Translations under genes and position numbers: made by a program
Notes under the pieces: generated by a model
The model's input: only the letters and a program-made list of their open reading frames with translations
Databases searched by the model: none
Told to the model about the DNA's origin: nothing
In this document: positions 7,656 to 17,674 of the stretch, piece after piece
Layout: each line of letters opens with the position of its first letter
Numbering within the stretch: position 1 is the first letter of the stretch
Assembly: GCA_944384465.1 (NCBI GenBank)
Contig: CALWTK010000008.1
Span: 1 to 41,565, forward strand
DNA from: an uncultured Clostridia bacterium
GTDB taxonomy: Bacteria; Bacillota; Clostridia; Christensenellales; UBA1242
Direction of reading: 5' to 3'
DNA length: 41,565 nucleotides

Positions 7656-8288
7656 GTGGAAAAAGCAATTATAGGTAAAAAAGTGGGTATGACACAAATA
7701 TTCACTGATGATGGTAGAGTTGAACCTGTAACAGTTATTGAAGCAGGTCCTTGCTATGTAACTCAGATTAAAACTGAAGCTACTGATGGTTACAACTCTG
7801 TGCAAATTGCATTTGGCGACATCAAAGCGAAGAATGTCAACAAGTGCCAAACTGGTGCTTTCAAAAAGGCGGGTGTTGAACCTAAACGCGTTTTGAAAGA
7901 ATTTAAATATAACGACATATCAAAATTCTCTTTAGGACAAGAGATCAAAGCAGATATGTTCGCTGAAGGGGATATTGTAGATGTCTCTGGCATCTCAAAA
8001 GGTCATGGGTTCACAGGCGTAATCAAACGCTGGAACCAACAGAGACTAAAAATGACTCACGGTGTAGGACCTGTTCATAGAGAAGTAGGTTCAATGGGTG
8101 CGAACTCAACACCTAGTAGAGTATTCAAAGGCAAGAAAATGCCTGGACATTATGGTCATGAGGCTGTAACGGTACAAAATCTTAGAGTTATGCGTGTGGA
8201 CGCTGATAGAAACTTAATTTTGGTAAAAGGGGCTATCCCAGGACCTAAAAAATCTATAGTTACTATCAAATCCGCTGCGAAGGCTTAA
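7656..8288 (+). CDS. rplC: 50S ribosomal protein L3
   Basis: 210 aa, starting at GTG behind a strong AAGGAGGAG. The N-terminus ([15 protein letters not shown]) and the central [14 protein letters not shown] and [20 protein letters not shown] regions are L3 hallmarks; the latter loop reaches toward the peptidyl transferase centre. L3 helps nucleate 50S assembly. It is 10 bp from rpsJ and 11 bp from rplD. Confidence 0.98.
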   Translation: MEKAIIGKKVGMTQIFTDDGRVEPVTVIEAGPCYVTQIKTEATDGYNSVQIAFGDIKAKNVNKCQTGAFKKAGVEPKRVLKEFKYNDISKFSLGQEIKADMFAEGDIVDVSGISKGHGFTGVIKRWNQQRLKMTHGVGPVHREVGSMGANSTPSRVFKGKKMPGHYGHEAVTVQNLRVMRVDADRNLILVKGAIPGPKKSIVTIKSAAKA

Positions 8289-8299
8289 AGGAGTAAACT

Positions 8300-8923
8300 A
8301 TGGCAAAACTAAAAGTATATAATATGAAAAAGGAAGCTGTCGGCGACATTAATCTTAATGATATGGTGTTCGCAGCAGACTATAATGAACCATTGATTCA
8401 TCAAGTAGTGGTTGCTTTGCACAACAACGCAAGACAAGGTACAAAATCAACCCTTACTCGTAGCGAAATCAATGCAAGTAAAAAGAAATTGTGGAGACAA
8501 AAAGGTACTGGTAACGCTCGTCATGACGAGAGAAGTGCTCCGCAATTCGTTGGCGGTGGCGTAGTATTCGCTCCAAAGCCAAGAGACTTTAGTCAAAAAA
8601 TCAACAAGAAGATGCGTGATATTGCGTTCTCATCCGCTCTATCTCAAAAGATTAGACAAAACGAAGTGATTATTGTTGATGACATCAAGTTTGAAGACAA
8701 CAAAACAAAAGCTGCTAGTGCGTTCTTGAAATTATTTGACTTGAACAAACGTACAATCATTGTCACAGACGGCAAGGACGAAGGTGTGATGAAAGCGACT
8801 AACAATATCCAAAAGGTTAGTTGTGTTGACGCTATGCTTTTGAATGTTGCTCAAGTGGTTGAAAACACATATTTAGTGTTCACTAAGAATGCGATAAAGA
8901 AAATTGAGGAGGCATACGTATAA
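8300..8923 (+). CDS. rplD: 50S ribosomal protein L4
   Basis: 207 aa. The extended loop with STLTRSEINASKKKLWRQKGTGNARHD (read as separate parts around residues 49-75) and GGGVVFAPKPRDF lines the exit tunnel, where macrolide resistance changes occur in other species. L4 is the feedback repressor of this operon in E. coli, making it the first suspect for the leader upstream. Its stop overlaps the rplW start by one base (TAATG), implying translational coupling. Confidence 0.98.
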   Translation: MAKLKVYNMKKEAVGDINLNDMVFAADYNEPLIHQVVVALHNNARQGTKSTLTRSEINASKKKLWRQKGTGNARHDERSAPQFVGGGVVFAPKPRDFSQKINKKMRDIAFSSALSQKIRQNEVIIVDDIKFEDNKTKAASAFLKLFDLNKRTIIVTDGKDEGVMKATNNIQKVSCVDAMLLNVAQVVENTYLVFTKNAIKKIEEAYV

Positions 8924-9225
8924 TGGAAGCACAAAAAATTATATTAGAGCCAATTTTAACAGAAAAATCATACGCAGGTATCCCAAACAAAGTTTACACT
9001 TTTAAAGTGGCTACCGATGCCAACAAGATTGAGATCAAAAAAGCAGTTGAAGAGTTGTTTGAAGTTCAAGTTGAACGCGTAAATACAGTGAACTGCAGAG
9101 GCAAACTTAAGACAAGAAACACAAGAAGCGGTCAGGTCGTAGGCAAAACAAGCGATTATAAAAAAGCTATCGTTTTCTTAAAACCTGAATCAAAAGCTAT
9201 CGCTTTCTTTGAGAGTTTGAACTAG
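8923..9225 (+). CDS. rplW: 50S ribosomal protein L23
   Basis: 100 aa; begins with IILEPILTEKSY, the L23 signature, and contains VNTVNCRGKLKTR. L23 sits at the tunnel exit and docks trigger factor and SRP. Its ribosome binding site (AGGAGG) lies inside the 3' end of rplD. Confidence 0.97.
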   Translation: MEAQKIILEPILTEKSYAGIPNKVYTFKVATDANKIEIKKAVEELFEVQVERVNTVNCRGKLKTRNTRSGQVVGKTSDYKKAIVFLKPESKAIAFFESLN

Positions 9226-9238
9226 AAAGGAGTAAATT

Positions 9239-10075
9239 ATGGCTATAAAAGTTTATAAACCTATTACACCAGGCAGAAGAGGTATGACTTCTAAGACATA
9301 TGAAGAATTGACAAAGAAAGCAGAAGTTCCAAGTACGCTTTTGAAAACTATTGAAAAATCTGGTGGACGTAATAATCAAGGTAAAATCACTGTTCGTCAT
9401 ATCGGTGGCGGAAATAGACGCAAATATAGAGTGATTGATTTTAAGAGAAACAAAGACGGCATCGCAGCAAAGGTCGAGAGTATTCAATACGACCCAAATA
9501 GAACAGCATATATCGCTTTGTTGGTGTACGCTGATGGTGAAAAGAGATTTATCCTTGCACCAAAAGGACTAAATGTTGGGGATAAAGTTATGAGTGGTGC
9601 TGGTGCTGAGATCAAACCAGGCAATGCTTTGGAATTAAAGGATATTCCGCTTGGTGCAGTTATCCACAATATTGAATTGCAACCTGGCAAAGGTGGACAG
9701 ATGGCTAGAAGTGCGGGTATGTCAGCGCAATTAATGGCAAAAGATGGTGCGTATGTAACCTTGCGTTTGCCTAGCGGTGAGATGAGAAAAGTGCTTGCTA
9801 ACTGTAGAGCAACTATTGGCTCTATCGGCAATGAAGAAAATGAAATTGTATCTTTAGGTAAGGCTGGTCGTAAACGTCATATGGGTGTTAGACCTACCGT
9901 TCGTGGTTCTGTCATGAACCCAGTAGATCACCCACATGGTGGTGGTGAAGGTAAGTCTCCAGTTGGACATGCTGGTCCAGTTACTCCTTGGGGTAAACCT
10001 GCTATCGGATACAAGACTAGAAAACACAAAAAGGCTAGCGACAAGTTGATTGTCAAGAGAGCCAATGCTAAGTAG
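9239..10075 (+). CDS. rplB: 50S ribosomal protein L2
   Basis: 278 aa, normal length. [17 protein letters not shown] near residue 43 begins the RNA-binding domain and [14 protein letters not shown] (about residues 226-239) is the universal L2 motif, whose histidine lies near the peptidyl transferase centre. L2 is needed for subunit association. Preceded by AAAGGAG. Confidence 0.99.
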   Translation: MAIKVYKPITPGRRGMTSKTYEELTKKAEVPSTLLKTIEKSGGRNNQGKITVRHIGGGNRRKYRVIDFKRNKDGIAAKVESIQYDPNRTAYIALLVYADGEKRFILAPKGLNVGDKVMSGAGAEIKPGNALELKDIPLGAVIHNIELQPGKGGQMARSAGMSAQLMAKDGAYVTLRLPSGEMRKVLANCRATIGSIGNEENEIVSLGKAGRKRHMGVRPTVRGSVMNPVDHPHGGGEGKSPVGHAGPVTPWGKPAIGYKTRKHKKASDKLIVKRANAK

Positions 10076-10083
10076 GAGTGGTT

Positions 10084-10356
10084 ATGAGTAGAAGTTTGAA
10101 GAAAAAACCATATGTAGAAGCAAAACTTATGTCTAGAATTCAAGAGATGAATGAAAAGAATGAGAAAAAAGCAATCAAGACTTGGTCTCGTTCTAGCACA
10201 ATTTACCCTGAATTCGTAGGACACACAATTGCTGTCCATAATGGTAAAAAACATATCCCTGTTTATTGTACTGTAGATATGGTTGGACACAAATTAGGTG
10301 AATTTGCGCCAACTCGTACCTTCAAAGGTCATAAACAGAAAGAGGCTAAGAAGTAG
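10084..10356 (+). CDS. rpsS: 30S ribosomal protein S19
   Basis: 90 aa: [39 protein letters not shown] and the end [12 protein letters not shown] are typical. S19 pairs with S13 in the 30S head. The ATG at 10084 fits the family and follows TAGGAG; the GTG two codons upstream lies next to the ribosome binding site and is too close to be used. Confidence 0.97.
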   Translation: MSRSLKKKPYVEAKLMSRIQEMNEKNEKKAIKTWSRSSTIYPEFVGHTIAVHNGKKHIPVYCTVDMVGHKLGEFAPTRTFKGHKQKEAKK

Positions 10357-10365
10357 GAGTGAATT

Positions 10366-10755
10366 ATGGCAAAGAGAATTAGAGAAAAAACAGAGAAAAT
10401 CAACGCAAATAAAGAGACTCGTCCATATGCTAGTGTCAGATATGAAAGACTTTCTCCTACAAAAGCTAAAATCGTTATCGACACAGTTAGAGGCAAGAGT
10501 TATGATGACGCAGTGGCTATTCTATCTAATATGCCACAAGACGCTGCGGCTATCCTTTTGAAGGTGGTCAAATCCGCAGGTGCTAACGCTGAACACAACA
10601 AAGGACTAAATGTCCATGATTTGTATTTGGCAGAAGTTATTCTTGGTCAAGGTCCTGTTCGTAAAAATAGAGTAAACTATCATGGACGTGGACGTGCTGC
10701 AAGAATTACAACGAGAACTAGCCACATCAAAGTAGTGCTAGATGTAAAGGAGTAG
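10366..10755 (+). CDS. rplV: 50S ribosomal protein L22
   Basis: 129 aa with an N-terminal extension of roughly 15 residues compared with the 110-aa E. coli protein. The core reads RYERLSPTKAKIVIDTVRGK, and the hairpin end GRAARITTRTSHIKVVL reaches into the exit tunnel beside L4. Preceded by TAGGAG. Confidence 0.97.
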   Translation: MAKRIREKTEKINANKETRPYASVRYERLSPTKAKIVIDTVRGKSYDDAVAILSNMPQDAAAILLKVVKSAGANAEHNKGLNVHDLYLAEVILGQGPVRKNRVNYHGRGRAARITTRTSHIKVVLDVKE

Positions 10756-10758
10756 AAT

Positions 10759-11433
10759 ATGGGACAAAAAGTTAATCCGAATGGAATGAGACTTGGTATC
10801 AATAAGACTTGGAATTCTTTTTGGTACACAGACAAGAAAAACATAGCAAAGAACATTAAGGAAGACAACGTTATCCGTAACTATATCCTTAAGGAATATA
10901 AAAATTGTGCAATATCAAATGTCGCAATTGAAAGGACAAACGACTCTCTTACAGTGTCAATCACAACAGGTAAACCTGGCGTCCTCATTGGACAGAAAGG
11001 TGCTGGCGTTGAAGCATTGAAGAAGAGTGTTGAGAAACTAACTGACGCCAAAAAGGTAAATGTCAACATTGTTGAAGTCAAAAATCCTGATTTGGACGCA
11101 AAATTGGTGGCTGAATCTATCGCTAGCCAACTTGAAAAACGTGCTCAATTCCGTAGAGTTATGAAATCTGCTATGCAGAGAGTTATGCGAGCAGGTGCTC
11201 TTGGGGTCAAGACGATGGTATCAGGTAGACTAGATGGCGCTGAAATCGCTCGTAGTGAACATTACCACGAAGGCTCACTACCACTTCACACAATTAGAGC
11301 AAACATTGATTACGCTTGTGTAGAAGCTCACACAACTTTTGGTGTGCTTGGCGTAAAAGTTTGGATCTACAAGGGTGAAATTTTGGGCAAAGTTTCTCAA
11401 AGTTCAGTAAACCACAAGAAAGGAGAGAACTAA
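10759..11433 (+). CDS. rpsC: 30S ribosomal protein S3
   Basis: 224 aa. [16 protein letters not shown] starts the protein; the KH domain carries [15 protein letters not shown] (about 72-86), and the C-terminal half has [27 protein letters not shown] in two halves. S3 lines the mRNA entry channel and contributes helicase activity. It begins 3 bp after rplV. Confidence 0.98.
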   Translation: MGQKVNPNGMRLGINKTWNSFWYTDKKNIAKNIKEDNVIRNYILKEYKNCAISNVAIERTNDSLTVSITTGKPGVLIGQKGAGVEALKKSVEKLTDAKKVNVNIVEVKNPDLDAKLVAESIASQLEKRAQFRRVMKSAMQRVMRAGALGVKTMVSGRLDGAEIARSEHYHEGSLPLHTIRANIDYACVEAHTTFGVLGVKVWIYKGEILGKVSQSSVNHKKGEN

Positions 11434-11434
11434 T

Positions 11435-11866
11435 ATGTTAATGCCTAAGAGAGAAAAGAGAAGAAAACAATTCCGTGGTCGTATGACCGGACGTGCTATT
11501 CGTGGAAGCAAAGTCGTATACGGAGATTACGGGCTTCAAGCAACTGAACCATGTTGGATGACTTCTAACCAAATTGAGGCTGCCCGTGTCGCTATCAACA
11601 GATATATGAAACGTGGTGGTAAAGTTTGGATAAAAGTTTTCCCACACAAACCTATTACTAAAAAACCTGCCGACACTCGTATGGGTAGCGGTAAAGGTGC
11701 ACAAGTAGGGCACGTTGCTGTCGTAAAACGTGATAGAGTAATCATCGAAGTGAGCGGACCAAGTGAAGAGATCTGCTTGGAAGCATTGAGACTCGCTTCA
11801 CATAAACTTCCTTGCAAAACAAGAATAGTTTACAAGGAAAAAGGCGGTGAAAACAATGAAGAATAA
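11435..11866 (+). CDS. rplP: 50S ribosomal protein L16
   Basis: 143 aa, starting [39 protein letters not shown] (two adjoining parts near residue 65) is the L16 signature, including the Arg region that is hydroxylated in some bacteria. L16 contacts the A-site tRNA elbow. Its last 11 bp overlap the rpmC start. Confidence 0.98.
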   Translation: MLMPKREKRRKQFRGRMTGRAIRGSKVVYGDYGLQATEPCWMTSNQIEAARVAINRYMKRGGKVWIKVFPHKPITKKPADTRMGSGKGAQVGHVAVVKRDRVIIEVSGPSEEICLEALRLASHKLPCKTRIVYKEKGGENNEE

Positions 11867-12053
11867 CTATAGAGATTTATCAATCAATGAGTTGAACGCT
11901 GAAGAGAGCAAGTTGAGAAGTGAACTATTCAACCTCACTTTCCAAAACAAAGTTGGTCAACTTTCTGATACTTCAAGAATTAGAATTGTGAAGAAAAATA
12001 TCGCTAGGGTTAAAACTGCCCTCAAAGAAAAAATGGCTGGAGCAAAGGAGTAA
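11856..12053 (+). CDS. rpmC: 50S ribosomal protein L29
   Basis: 65 aa, two long helices: [19 protein letters not shown], then [23 protein letters not shown] (in parts), which is the L29 pattern. L29 flanks the tunnel exit with L23. ATG 11856 was chosen over GTG 11847 because the family begins M-K-x-x at this point and the GGCGG motif is then correctly spaced. It overlaps rplP by 11 bp. Confidence 0.95.
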   Translation: MKNNYRDLSINELNAEESKLRSELFNLTFQNKVGQLSDTSRIRIVKKNIARVKTALKEKMAGAKE

Positions 12054-12056
12054 TGT

Positions 12057-12317
12057 ATGGAAGAAAATAAAGTAAACCACAAGACAATTCAAGGTGTTGT
12101 TGTTTCTGACAAAATGGACAAGACTATTACTGTTTTGGTTACCAGCAAGAAAAAACACCCAATTTATAAAAAATATATGACTTATACAAAAAAATATAAG
12201 GCTCATGACGAAAAGAATGAAGCACATGTTGGCGATACAGTTGTCATCATTGAAACTCGCCCACTAAGCAAAGATAAATATTTCAGACTTCTTTCTATCG
12301 TTGAGAGGGCTAAGTAG
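12057..12317 (+). CDS. rpsQ: 30S ribosomal protein S17
   Basis: 86 aa, OB-fold. [18 protein letters not shown] and [23 protein letters not shown] (in parts) are typical S17. It binds 16S rRNA early in 30S assembly. Starts 3 bp after rpmC behind GGAG inside the upstream gene. Confidence 0.97.
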   Translation: MEENKVNHKTIQGVVVSDKMDKTITVLVTSKKKHPIYKKYMTYTKKYKAHDEKNEAHVGDTVVIIETRPLSKDKYFRLLSIVERAK

Positions 12318-12326
12318 GAGGCGAAT

Positions 12327-12695
12327 ATGATACAACCATTATCAACATTGAATGTTGCCGACAACACTGGAGCTAAAAAGATCATGTGTATACGTTGTCT
12401 TGGCGGTTCTGTAAAGAAGTTTGCTAACATTGGCGATATCATTGTCGCTTCTGTGAAAAAAGCAGACCCAGATGGAAAGGTCAAAAAAGGTGATGTAGTT
12501 ATGGCAGTTATTGTACGTTCTAAAAAGGGTGTACAACGTCCAGACGGTAGTTCAATCAAATTTGATGAAAACGCTGCTGTGATTATCGATAAACAAAAAG
12601 CACCTCGTGGCACACGTGTGTTTGGACCAATAGCAAGAGAACTTCGTGCAAAGGGATTTACTCAAATCATCTCTTTGGCACCTGAAGTGTTATAG
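12327..12695 (+). CDS. rplN: 50S ribosomal protein L14
   Basis: 122 aa, the usual length. [19 protein letters not shown] at the start, then [16 protein letters not shown] and FGPIARELR are highly conserved. L14 forms bridges to 16S rRNA and is the binding site of the silencing factor RsfS. Preceded by TAGGAGG. Confidence 0.98.
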   Translation: MIQPLSTLNVADNTGAKKIMCIRCLGGSVKKFANIGDIIVASVKKADPDGKVKKGDVVMAVIVRSKKGVQRPDGSSIKFDENAAVIIDKQKAPRGTRVFGPIARELRAKGFTQIISLAPEVL

Positions 12696-12703
12696 GAGGC
12701 TAT

Positions 12704-13054
12704 ATGAAATTGAATGTTAAAAAGGGAGATAACGTACTTGTCATTGCTGGCAAAGATGCTGGCAAGACTGGCGAAATCTTAGAAGTAAATAGAGAAGACG
12801 GAAAAGTTATAGTCGCTAATGTCAATATCCAATCTCATCACAAAAAACCTAGAAGCAAAGATGACAAAGGTGGGATCATAAAATCTGAAGGACCTATTGA
12901 CGTAAGTAACGTGCAAGTTGTTTGTCCAGCATGCAAGAAGGCTACTAGAGTTGCACACAAAGATGTCGATGGAAAAAATCAACGTGTTTGTAAAAAATGC
13001 GGTGCATCGTTAGATGTAGTGAAAAAGGCTGCCAAGAGCAGTAAGAAAGCGTAA
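12704..13054 (+). CDS. rplX: 50S ribosomal protein L24
   Basis: 116 aa. An N-terminal KOW domain ([21 protein letters not shown], in two parts) is followed by a [10 protein letters not shown]...CKKC segment (four cysteines, residues about 71-92) that looks like a zinc ribbon. L24 initiates 50S assembly. The Lys/Ser-rich tail is low complexity. Confidence 0.97.
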   Translation: MKLNVKKGDNVLVIAGKDAGKTGEILEVNREDGKVIVANVNIQSHHKKPRSKDDKGGIIKSEGPIDVSNVQVVCPACKKATRVAHKDVDGKNQRVCKKCGASLDVVKKAAKSSKKA

Positions 13055-13065
13055 GGAGTATGACT

Positions 13066-13623
13066 ATGAGTAAAGAAATTAATAGACGTCATGCATACTA
13101 TAACGAAGTCGTTAAGAAAAGTTTGCAAGAAAAATACGGTTACAAAAATGTGATGGAAATCCCAAAACTAGAGAAGATCGTTTTGAGTCTTCGTCTTGGT
13201 AAGGAAAAGGACAATGCAAAGACTTTCAACACAGCAGTTGACGAATTGACTTTGATTGCTGGACAGAAAGCAGTTGTAACTCACGCTAAAAAATCAGTCG
13301 CAAATTTCAAATTGCGTGAAGGTCAAAAGATCGGTGCAAAAGTTACTCTTCGTGGGGAAAAGATGTACGAATTCTTTGACAGATTGATTTCAGTGGCTCT
13401 GCCACGTGTGAGAGACTTCCAGGGACTAAACACAACATCTTTTGATGGCCGTGGGAATTACAGTTTTGGTATCAAAGAACAAATTATATTCCCAGAAATT
13501 GTGTACGACAAAATTGACGCAGTTCGTGGATTTGATATCATGATAGTAACTACTGCAAAGACCGATGAGGAAGCACTTGAATTGTTAAAATTGATGGGCG
13601 TTCCTTTCAGGAAAGGTAAATAG
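13066..13623 (+). CDS. rplE: 50S ribosomal protein L5
   Basis: 185 aa. [35 protein letters not shown] and [20 protein letters not shown] (adjoining parts) are L5 hallmarks; L5 binds 5S rRNA with L18 and touches P-site tRNA. ATG 13066 was chosen because the AAGGAG is 7 nt upstream of it and only 1 nt from the alternative ATG at 13060. Confidence 0.97.
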   Translation: MSKEINRRHAYYNEVVKKSLQEKYGYKNVMEIPKLEKIVLSLRLGKEKDNAKTFNTAVDELTLIAGQKAVVTHAKKSVANFKLREGQKIGAKVTLRGEKMYEFFDRLISVALPRVRDFQGLNTTSFDGRGNYSFGIKEQIIFPEIVYDKIDAVRGFDIMIVTTAKTDEEALELLKLMGVPFRKGK

Positions 13624-13632
13624 GAGTGAATT

Positions 13633-13818
13633 ATGGCAAGAAAAGCAATGGTAAATAAACAACAAAGAAAACAAAAATTCACAACTCGTGAATATACGAG
13701 ATGTTCTATTTGTGGACGTCCGCATGCTGTACTGAAAAAATATGGTATTTGCAGAATTTGTTTTAGGAACTTAGCACACAAAGGTGAAATTCCTGGTGTT
13801 AAGAAATCTAGTTGGTAA
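13633..13818 (+). CDS. rpsN: 30S ribosomal protein S14, zinc type
   Basis: 61-aa short form (type Z) with [20 protein letters not shown], a zinc ribbon of two CxxC pairs. The zinc form is ancestral in Gram-positives; a zinc-independent S14 is often encoded elsewhere. Sits between L5 and S8 as usual. Preceded by TAGGAG. Confidence 0.98.
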   Translation: MARKAMVNKQQRKQKFTTREYTRCSICGRPHAVLKKYGICRICFRNLAHKGEIPGVKKSSW

Positions 13819-13833
13819 AAGGAGAAGTGCATT

Positions 13834-14232
13834 ATGTTAATTATAGACCCAATCGCAGATATGCTTACTCGCATTCGTAATGCTAATGCTAATAAGCATG
13901 ATAGTGTGCTTGTACCTAGTTCTAAGACTAAAATTTCTATAGCAGAGATCTTGAAAGACGAAGGTTTTATCGTAGATTTCAGTCAAGTTGAAGAAAAAGG
14001 TATCAAGATGATCAACATCACACTAAAATATGGTCCTAATGGCGAAAAAGTTATCCAAGGACTAAAGAGAATTAGCAAGCCTGGATTAAGAATTTATGCT
14101 AATGCTGACCAATTACCAAAGGTTCTTAATGGCTTGGGAATTGCTATTGTATCTACTAGTAAGGGTATCATCACTGATAAACAAGCTAGGAAATTGAATG
14201 TAGGCGGCGAAGTGCTAGCCTATGTATGGTAG
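13834..14232 (+). CDS. rpsH: 30S ribosomal protein S8
   Basis: 132 aa: [19 protein letters not shown] at the start and [10 protein letters not shown], then [14 protein letters not shown], typical of S8. S8 binds helix 21 of 16S rRNA and is the translational repressor of the spc operon in E. coli. Whether it acts so here is unknown. Confidence 0.98.
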   Translation: MLIIDPIADMLTRIRNANANKHDSVLVPSSKTKISIAEILKDEGFIVDFSQVEEKGIKMINITLKYGPNGEKVIQGLKRISKPGLRIYANADQLPKVLNGLGIAIVSTSKGIITDKQARKLNVGGEVLAYVW

Positions 14233-14241
14233 GAGGTAGTT

Positions 14242-14787
14242 ATGTCAAGAATTGGAAAATTACCTATCTCAATACCGGCTGGAGTTAGTGTAGAAGTTAA
14301 AGACAACGTTGTTACAGTAAAGGGAGCGAAAGACACCCTTTCTCAAGCATATTCAAACAATGTTTCTGTAGAAGTGAAGGACAATCAAATCTTCGTTACT
14401 CGCAACGATGAAACAACTGACTCTAACGCTAAACAAGGTCTTTACAGACAACTTATCAACAATATGGTAGTTGGAGTAAAAGACGGATTCAAAAAATCAT
14501 TGACTGTACAAGGTGTTGGTTATAAACTAGCGAAACAAGGCAACAAACTTGTTATGAACCTAGGACTTAGCCACCCTGTAGAGTTCGCAGAAGTCGAAGG
14601 CATCACTTTGGAAGTACCTGACAACAACACTATCCTTGTCAAAGGTGCTAATAAAGAATTAGTTGGTGCTATTGCTGCAAAAATTAGAGCATTGAGACCA
14701 ATGGAACCTTATCATGGTTACGGTATTCACTACACTGATGAACCAGTGATATTGAAACCTGGTAAGTCCGCTGGTAAGAAGAAGTAG
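14242..14787 (+). CDS. rplF: 50S ribosomal protein L6
   Basis: 181 aa, two duplicated alpha/beta domains. MSRIGKLPISIPAGV starts it; VGVKDGFKKSLTVQGVGYK marks the junction and RALRPMEPYHGYGIHYTDE the C-terminal signature. L6 lies near the sarcin-ricin loop. Preceded by TAGGAGG. Confidence 0.98.
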   Translation: MSRIGKLPISIPAGVSVEVKDNVVTVKGAKDTLSQAYSNNVSVEVKDNQIFVTRNDETTDSNAKQGLYRQLINNMVVGVKDGFKKSLTVQGVGYKLAKQGNKLVMNLGLSHPVEFAEVEGITLEVPDNNTILVKGANKELVGAIAAKIRALRPMEPYHGYGIHYTDEPVILKPGKSAGKKK

Positions 14788-14799
14788 GAGGTTTAAGTT

Positions 14800-15168
14800 A
14801 TGATTAAGAAGATTGATAAAAATACTGAAAGAACAAAACGTCATATAAAAATACGTCATGACTTAAATGGTACTGCAAAGCGTCCTAGATTGTGCGTATA
14901 TAGAAGCTTAAATCACATCTATGCACAGATCATTGATGACGTAAAGGGAGTGACTTTGGTTAGTTGCAATACTACACAAAAGGAAATCCAAGAAAAAGTT
15001 AAAGATATGACAAACAAAGAACAGGCAAGATATGTTGGCGAACAGATTGCCAAACTTGCCAAGAAGAAAAAGATTACCGAAGTTGTCTTTGATAGAGGCG
15101 GATATTTGTATACTGGTAGAGTCAAAGAATTAGCTGATGGTGCAAGAGCCGCTGGCTTGGAGTTTTAA
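14800..15168 (+). CDS. rplR: 50S ribosomal protein L18
   Basis: 122 aa. A basic N-terminus is followed by [20 protein letters not shown] and ends [25 protein letters not shown] (in parts), a clear L18. It brings 5S rRNA to the 50S subunit with L5. Confidence 0.98.
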   Translation: MIKKIDKNTERTKRHIKIRHDLNGTAKRPRLCVYRSLNHIYAQIIDDVKGVTLVSCNTTQKEIQEKVKDMTNKEQARYVGEQIAKLAKKKKITEVVFDRGGYLYTGRVKELADGARAAGLEF

Positions 15169-15177
15169 GGAGAGATT

Positions 15178-15696
15178 ATGGCACAACAAAAACGTGAATT
15201 TAGAAAACCAAGAGTTGAAGAAAAAGACGAATTTGACAAGAAGATGCTCGCTGTTCGTAGAGTGACAAAGGTTGTCAAAGGTGGACGTACCATGCGTTTC
15301 TCTGCTCTTGTCGTAGTCGGGGACAAAAAAGGTAGAGTAGGTATGGGAGTAGCGAAAGCTAGCGAAGTCCCTGCTGCTATCGAAAAAGCAACCAAGACTG
15401 CTAAAAAGTCTTTGATTACCGTTCCTGTTATTGAAGGAACTATTCCACATGAAATTATAGGTAAGTTCGCAAAGACTAGCGTAAAAATGCTTCCTTCTAA
15501 AAAGGGTAGTGGTTTGATCGCTGGTGGTGCTGCTCGTACCGTATTTGAAATGGCAGGATATACTGATTTAACTGCTAAAATTTATGGTTCTACTGATAAA
15601 ATTAACGTAGTTAGAGCTACTTTGAATGGTCTCAATAGTCTTAGGACTAGAGAACAAGTTGCTATGCTGCGTGGTAAGTCAGTTGAAGAAATTTAG
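15178..15696 (+). CDS. rpsE: 30S ribosomal protein S5
   Basis: 172 aa. The double-stranded-RNA-binding-like domain begins RRVTKVVKGGRTMRFSALVV, followed by GRVGMGVAKASEVP and KGSGLIAGGAARTV. S5 forms the mRNA entry pore and the spectinomycin region (the VVKGGR loop). Preceded by AAGGAG. Confidence 0.98.
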   Translation: MAQQKREFRKPRVEEKDEFDKKMLAVRRVTKVVKGGRTMRFSALVVVGDKKGRVGMGVAKASEVPAAIEKATKTAKKSLITVPVIEGTIPHEIIGKFAKTSVKMLPSKKGSGLIAGGAARTVFEMAGYTDLTAKIYGSTDKINVVRATLNGLNSLRTREQVAMLRGKSVEEI

Positions 15697-15704
15697 GAGG
15701 ACTT

Positions 15705-15902
15705 ATGGCAAAGAAACAAGAAAAAACTATTAAAGTTACTTTGATTAAAAGTGCCACTGGTTTTGATAAACGTCAGGCGAAAATCATCGAAGCATTAGGT
15801 TTTAGGAAACTTGGTCAAACAAGAGTTCTTCCTGATAACGATTGTATTAGAGGCAGTATCTTCAAAGTTAAACACTTATTGAAAGTGGAAGAAGACGCAT
15901 AA
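15705..15902 (+). CDS. rpmD: 50S ribosomal protein L30
   Basis: 65 aa: [35 protein letters not shown] (in two parts) matches bacterial L30. It is a small non-universal protein normally found between S5 and L15, as here. Preceded by TAGGAGG. Confidence 0.97.
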   Translation: MAKKQEKTIKVTLIKSATGFDKRQAKIIEALGFRKLGQTRVLPDNDCIRGSIFKVKHLLKVEEDA

Positions 15903-15912
15903 AGGAGAGATT

Positions 15913-16359
15913 ATGTATATACACGATTTAAAAAATGCAGAGGGAGAAAAACAAAGCAAGAAAAGACTTGGTAGAGGCATTGGTAGTGGTATAGGTAAGA
16001 CTTCTGGTAAAGGGCATAAAGGTCAAAACGCTCGTTCTGGTGGTGGTGTTCGCCCCGGATTCGAGGGTGGTCAAAATCCTTTGTATAGAAGATTGCCTGC
16101 ACGTGGTTTTAGTAATGCTAAATTCAAAAAGGTTTATTCTATTGTGAATGTTAGCTCACTCAATGCTTTTGAACCTAATACTGAAGTAGATGCAGTTAAA
16201 TTGCTTGAGACAGGGATTCTTTCAAAGATAGAAAAGGACGGCATCAAAATTTTAGGTAATGGCGAACTCAGTGTCGCACTGAAAGTGAAAGCAAACAAAT
16301 TTACAACTACAGCGAAAGAAAAGATTACAGCACAAGGTGGCAGTGTAGAGGAGGTATAA
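15913..16359 (+). CDS. rplO: 50S ribosomal protein L15
   Basis: 148 aa. The Gly-rich extended N-terminus ([21 protein letters not shown], in parts, and [19 protein letters not shown]) threads into 23S rRNA; the globular C-terminal part begins with [12 protein letters not shown]. Its TAA overlaps the secY ATG by one base, so the two are translationally coupled. Confidence 0.98.
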   Translation: MYIHDLKNAEGEKQSKKRLGRGIGSGIGKTSGKGHKGQNARSGGGVRPGFEGGQNPLYRRLPARGFSNAKFKKVYSIVNVSSLNAFEPNTEVDAVKLLETGILSKIEKDGIKILGNGELSVALKVKANKFTTTAKEKITAQGGSVEEV

Positions 16360-17666
16360 TGTTCAAGACATTAGCTGACGCGTTTAAAATTAAAGAGGTT
16401 AGAAACAAGTTAATTTTGACTTTGGTCTTACTCTTTGTTTACCGCCTTGGTTGTTGGCTTCCTATTCCGGGAATTGACACAGAGGCATTGGGAGTAAACG
16501 TTGACGGAAACACGTTCTTAAGTTTACTTAGTTCTGTGAGCGGTGGCGCTCTAGCACAAGGCTCATTCCTTGCGCTCGGTGTGTCTCCGTATATCACATC
16601 ATCAATCATTATTCAGTTGTTAGCAGCTGTCATACCTAGTTGGCAACGCTTGACGAAAGAAGGTGCTGACGGTAGGAAGAAAATCAGCTTATACACAAAA
16701 ATCGCTGCTTTGATTATCGCTCTAGCGCAAGCTATCGGTATAGCAGTAGGTTTTGGCACAGCAGACAGCGTGAACTTGTCAATATTCGGCAATAGCGAAT
16801 TCTTGTGCTATGCGTTCATAGTATTGATGTTGGTCGCTGGTGCTATGTTTACAGTTTGGCTTGGCGAGAAGATTACAGAGATCGGTATAGGCAATGGTAT
16901 GTCATTGTTGATTTTCGTAGGTATCTTGTCCAGTGCAGGCACTGCAATTATGGGCAATTTCCAAGACCTTGCGGTCGGCGGAGAGACCACTCAGAACGCT
17001 ATTTGGCAACTAGTATTGTTCGTTGTCGCATTGATAGCGATATTTGCTTTGGTCGTATTCGTTGATGGTGGAGAGAGAAAGGTCGGCGTGCAATATGCAA
17101 AACAGATGAAAGGTAGAAAAATGTATGGTGGTCAATCTACCTACATTCCTATTAGAGTAAACGCTAATGGGGTTATGCCAATCATTTTTGCGACCGCACT
17201 ACTCACTTTCCCACAGATATTGTTCAGTATTTTCTGGCCAAATTCAACCAATGGCTTCATCACATGGTGGAACACTTGGGTAGGTGCTGGTAGTTGGGTA
17301 TATACCGTATTGTTGGCACTTTTGATATTGGCGTTCGCATATTTCTATACTATGTTGAACTTTGATTCAGACGAGATCAGTCGTCAAATTCAACAGAATG
17401 GTGGGTTCATACCAGGCATTAGACCAGGCAAACCTACTGCACAGTATTTGAGCGGCATCAACAAAAGAATAACACTGTTTGGCGCTATATTCTTGGCGTT
17501 CATGGCTTTGATCCCATCCTTGATATTTACAGCAATCGGCACAGGTGGCTTGAATTCAGCATTCAGTGCTACAGGTATGTTGATTGTCGTATCAGTTGCC
17601 CTTGAATTTGACAAACAGTTGGAAGCTCAAATGTTGATGAAAAATTATAGAGGATTTTTGAAATAG
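16359..17666 (+). CDS. secY: Protein translocase subunit SecY
   Basis: 435-aa channel subunit of the Sec translocon with ten predicted membrane helices. LVYRLGCWLPIPGID-like start (residues 27-40), SSIIIQLLAAVIPSW at TM2, GMSLLIFVGI, then FVDGGERKVGVQYAKQMKGRKMYGGQSTYIPIRVN (in parts), the cytoplasmic loop that contacts ribosome and SecA, and RPGKPTAQYL. GNGMSLLIF and QSTYIPI are strong SecY marks. SecG is encoded later in this window; SecE is not seen. Confidence 0.98.
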   Translation: MFKTLADAFKIKEVRNKLILTLVLLFVYRLGCWLPIPGIDTEALGVNVDGNTFLSLLSSVSGGALAQGSFLALGVSPYITSSIIIQLLAAVIPSWQRLTKEGADGRKKISLYTKIAALIIALAQAIGIAVGFGTADSVNLSIFGNSEFLCYAFIVLMLVAGAMFTVWLGEKITEIGIGNGMSLLIFVGILSSAGTAIMGNFQDLAVGGETTQNAIWQLVLFVVALIAIFALVVFVDGGERKVGVQYAKQMKGRKMYGGQSTYIPIRVNANGVMPIIFATALLTFPQILFSIFWPNSTNGFITWWNTWVGAGSWVYTVLLALLILAFAYFYTMLNFDSDEISRQIQQNGGFIPGIRPGKPTAQYLSGINKRITLFGAIFLAFMALIPSLIFTAIGTGGLNSAFSATGMLIVVSVALEFDKQLEAQMLMKNYRGFLK

Positions 17667-17674
17667 GGGGTTTG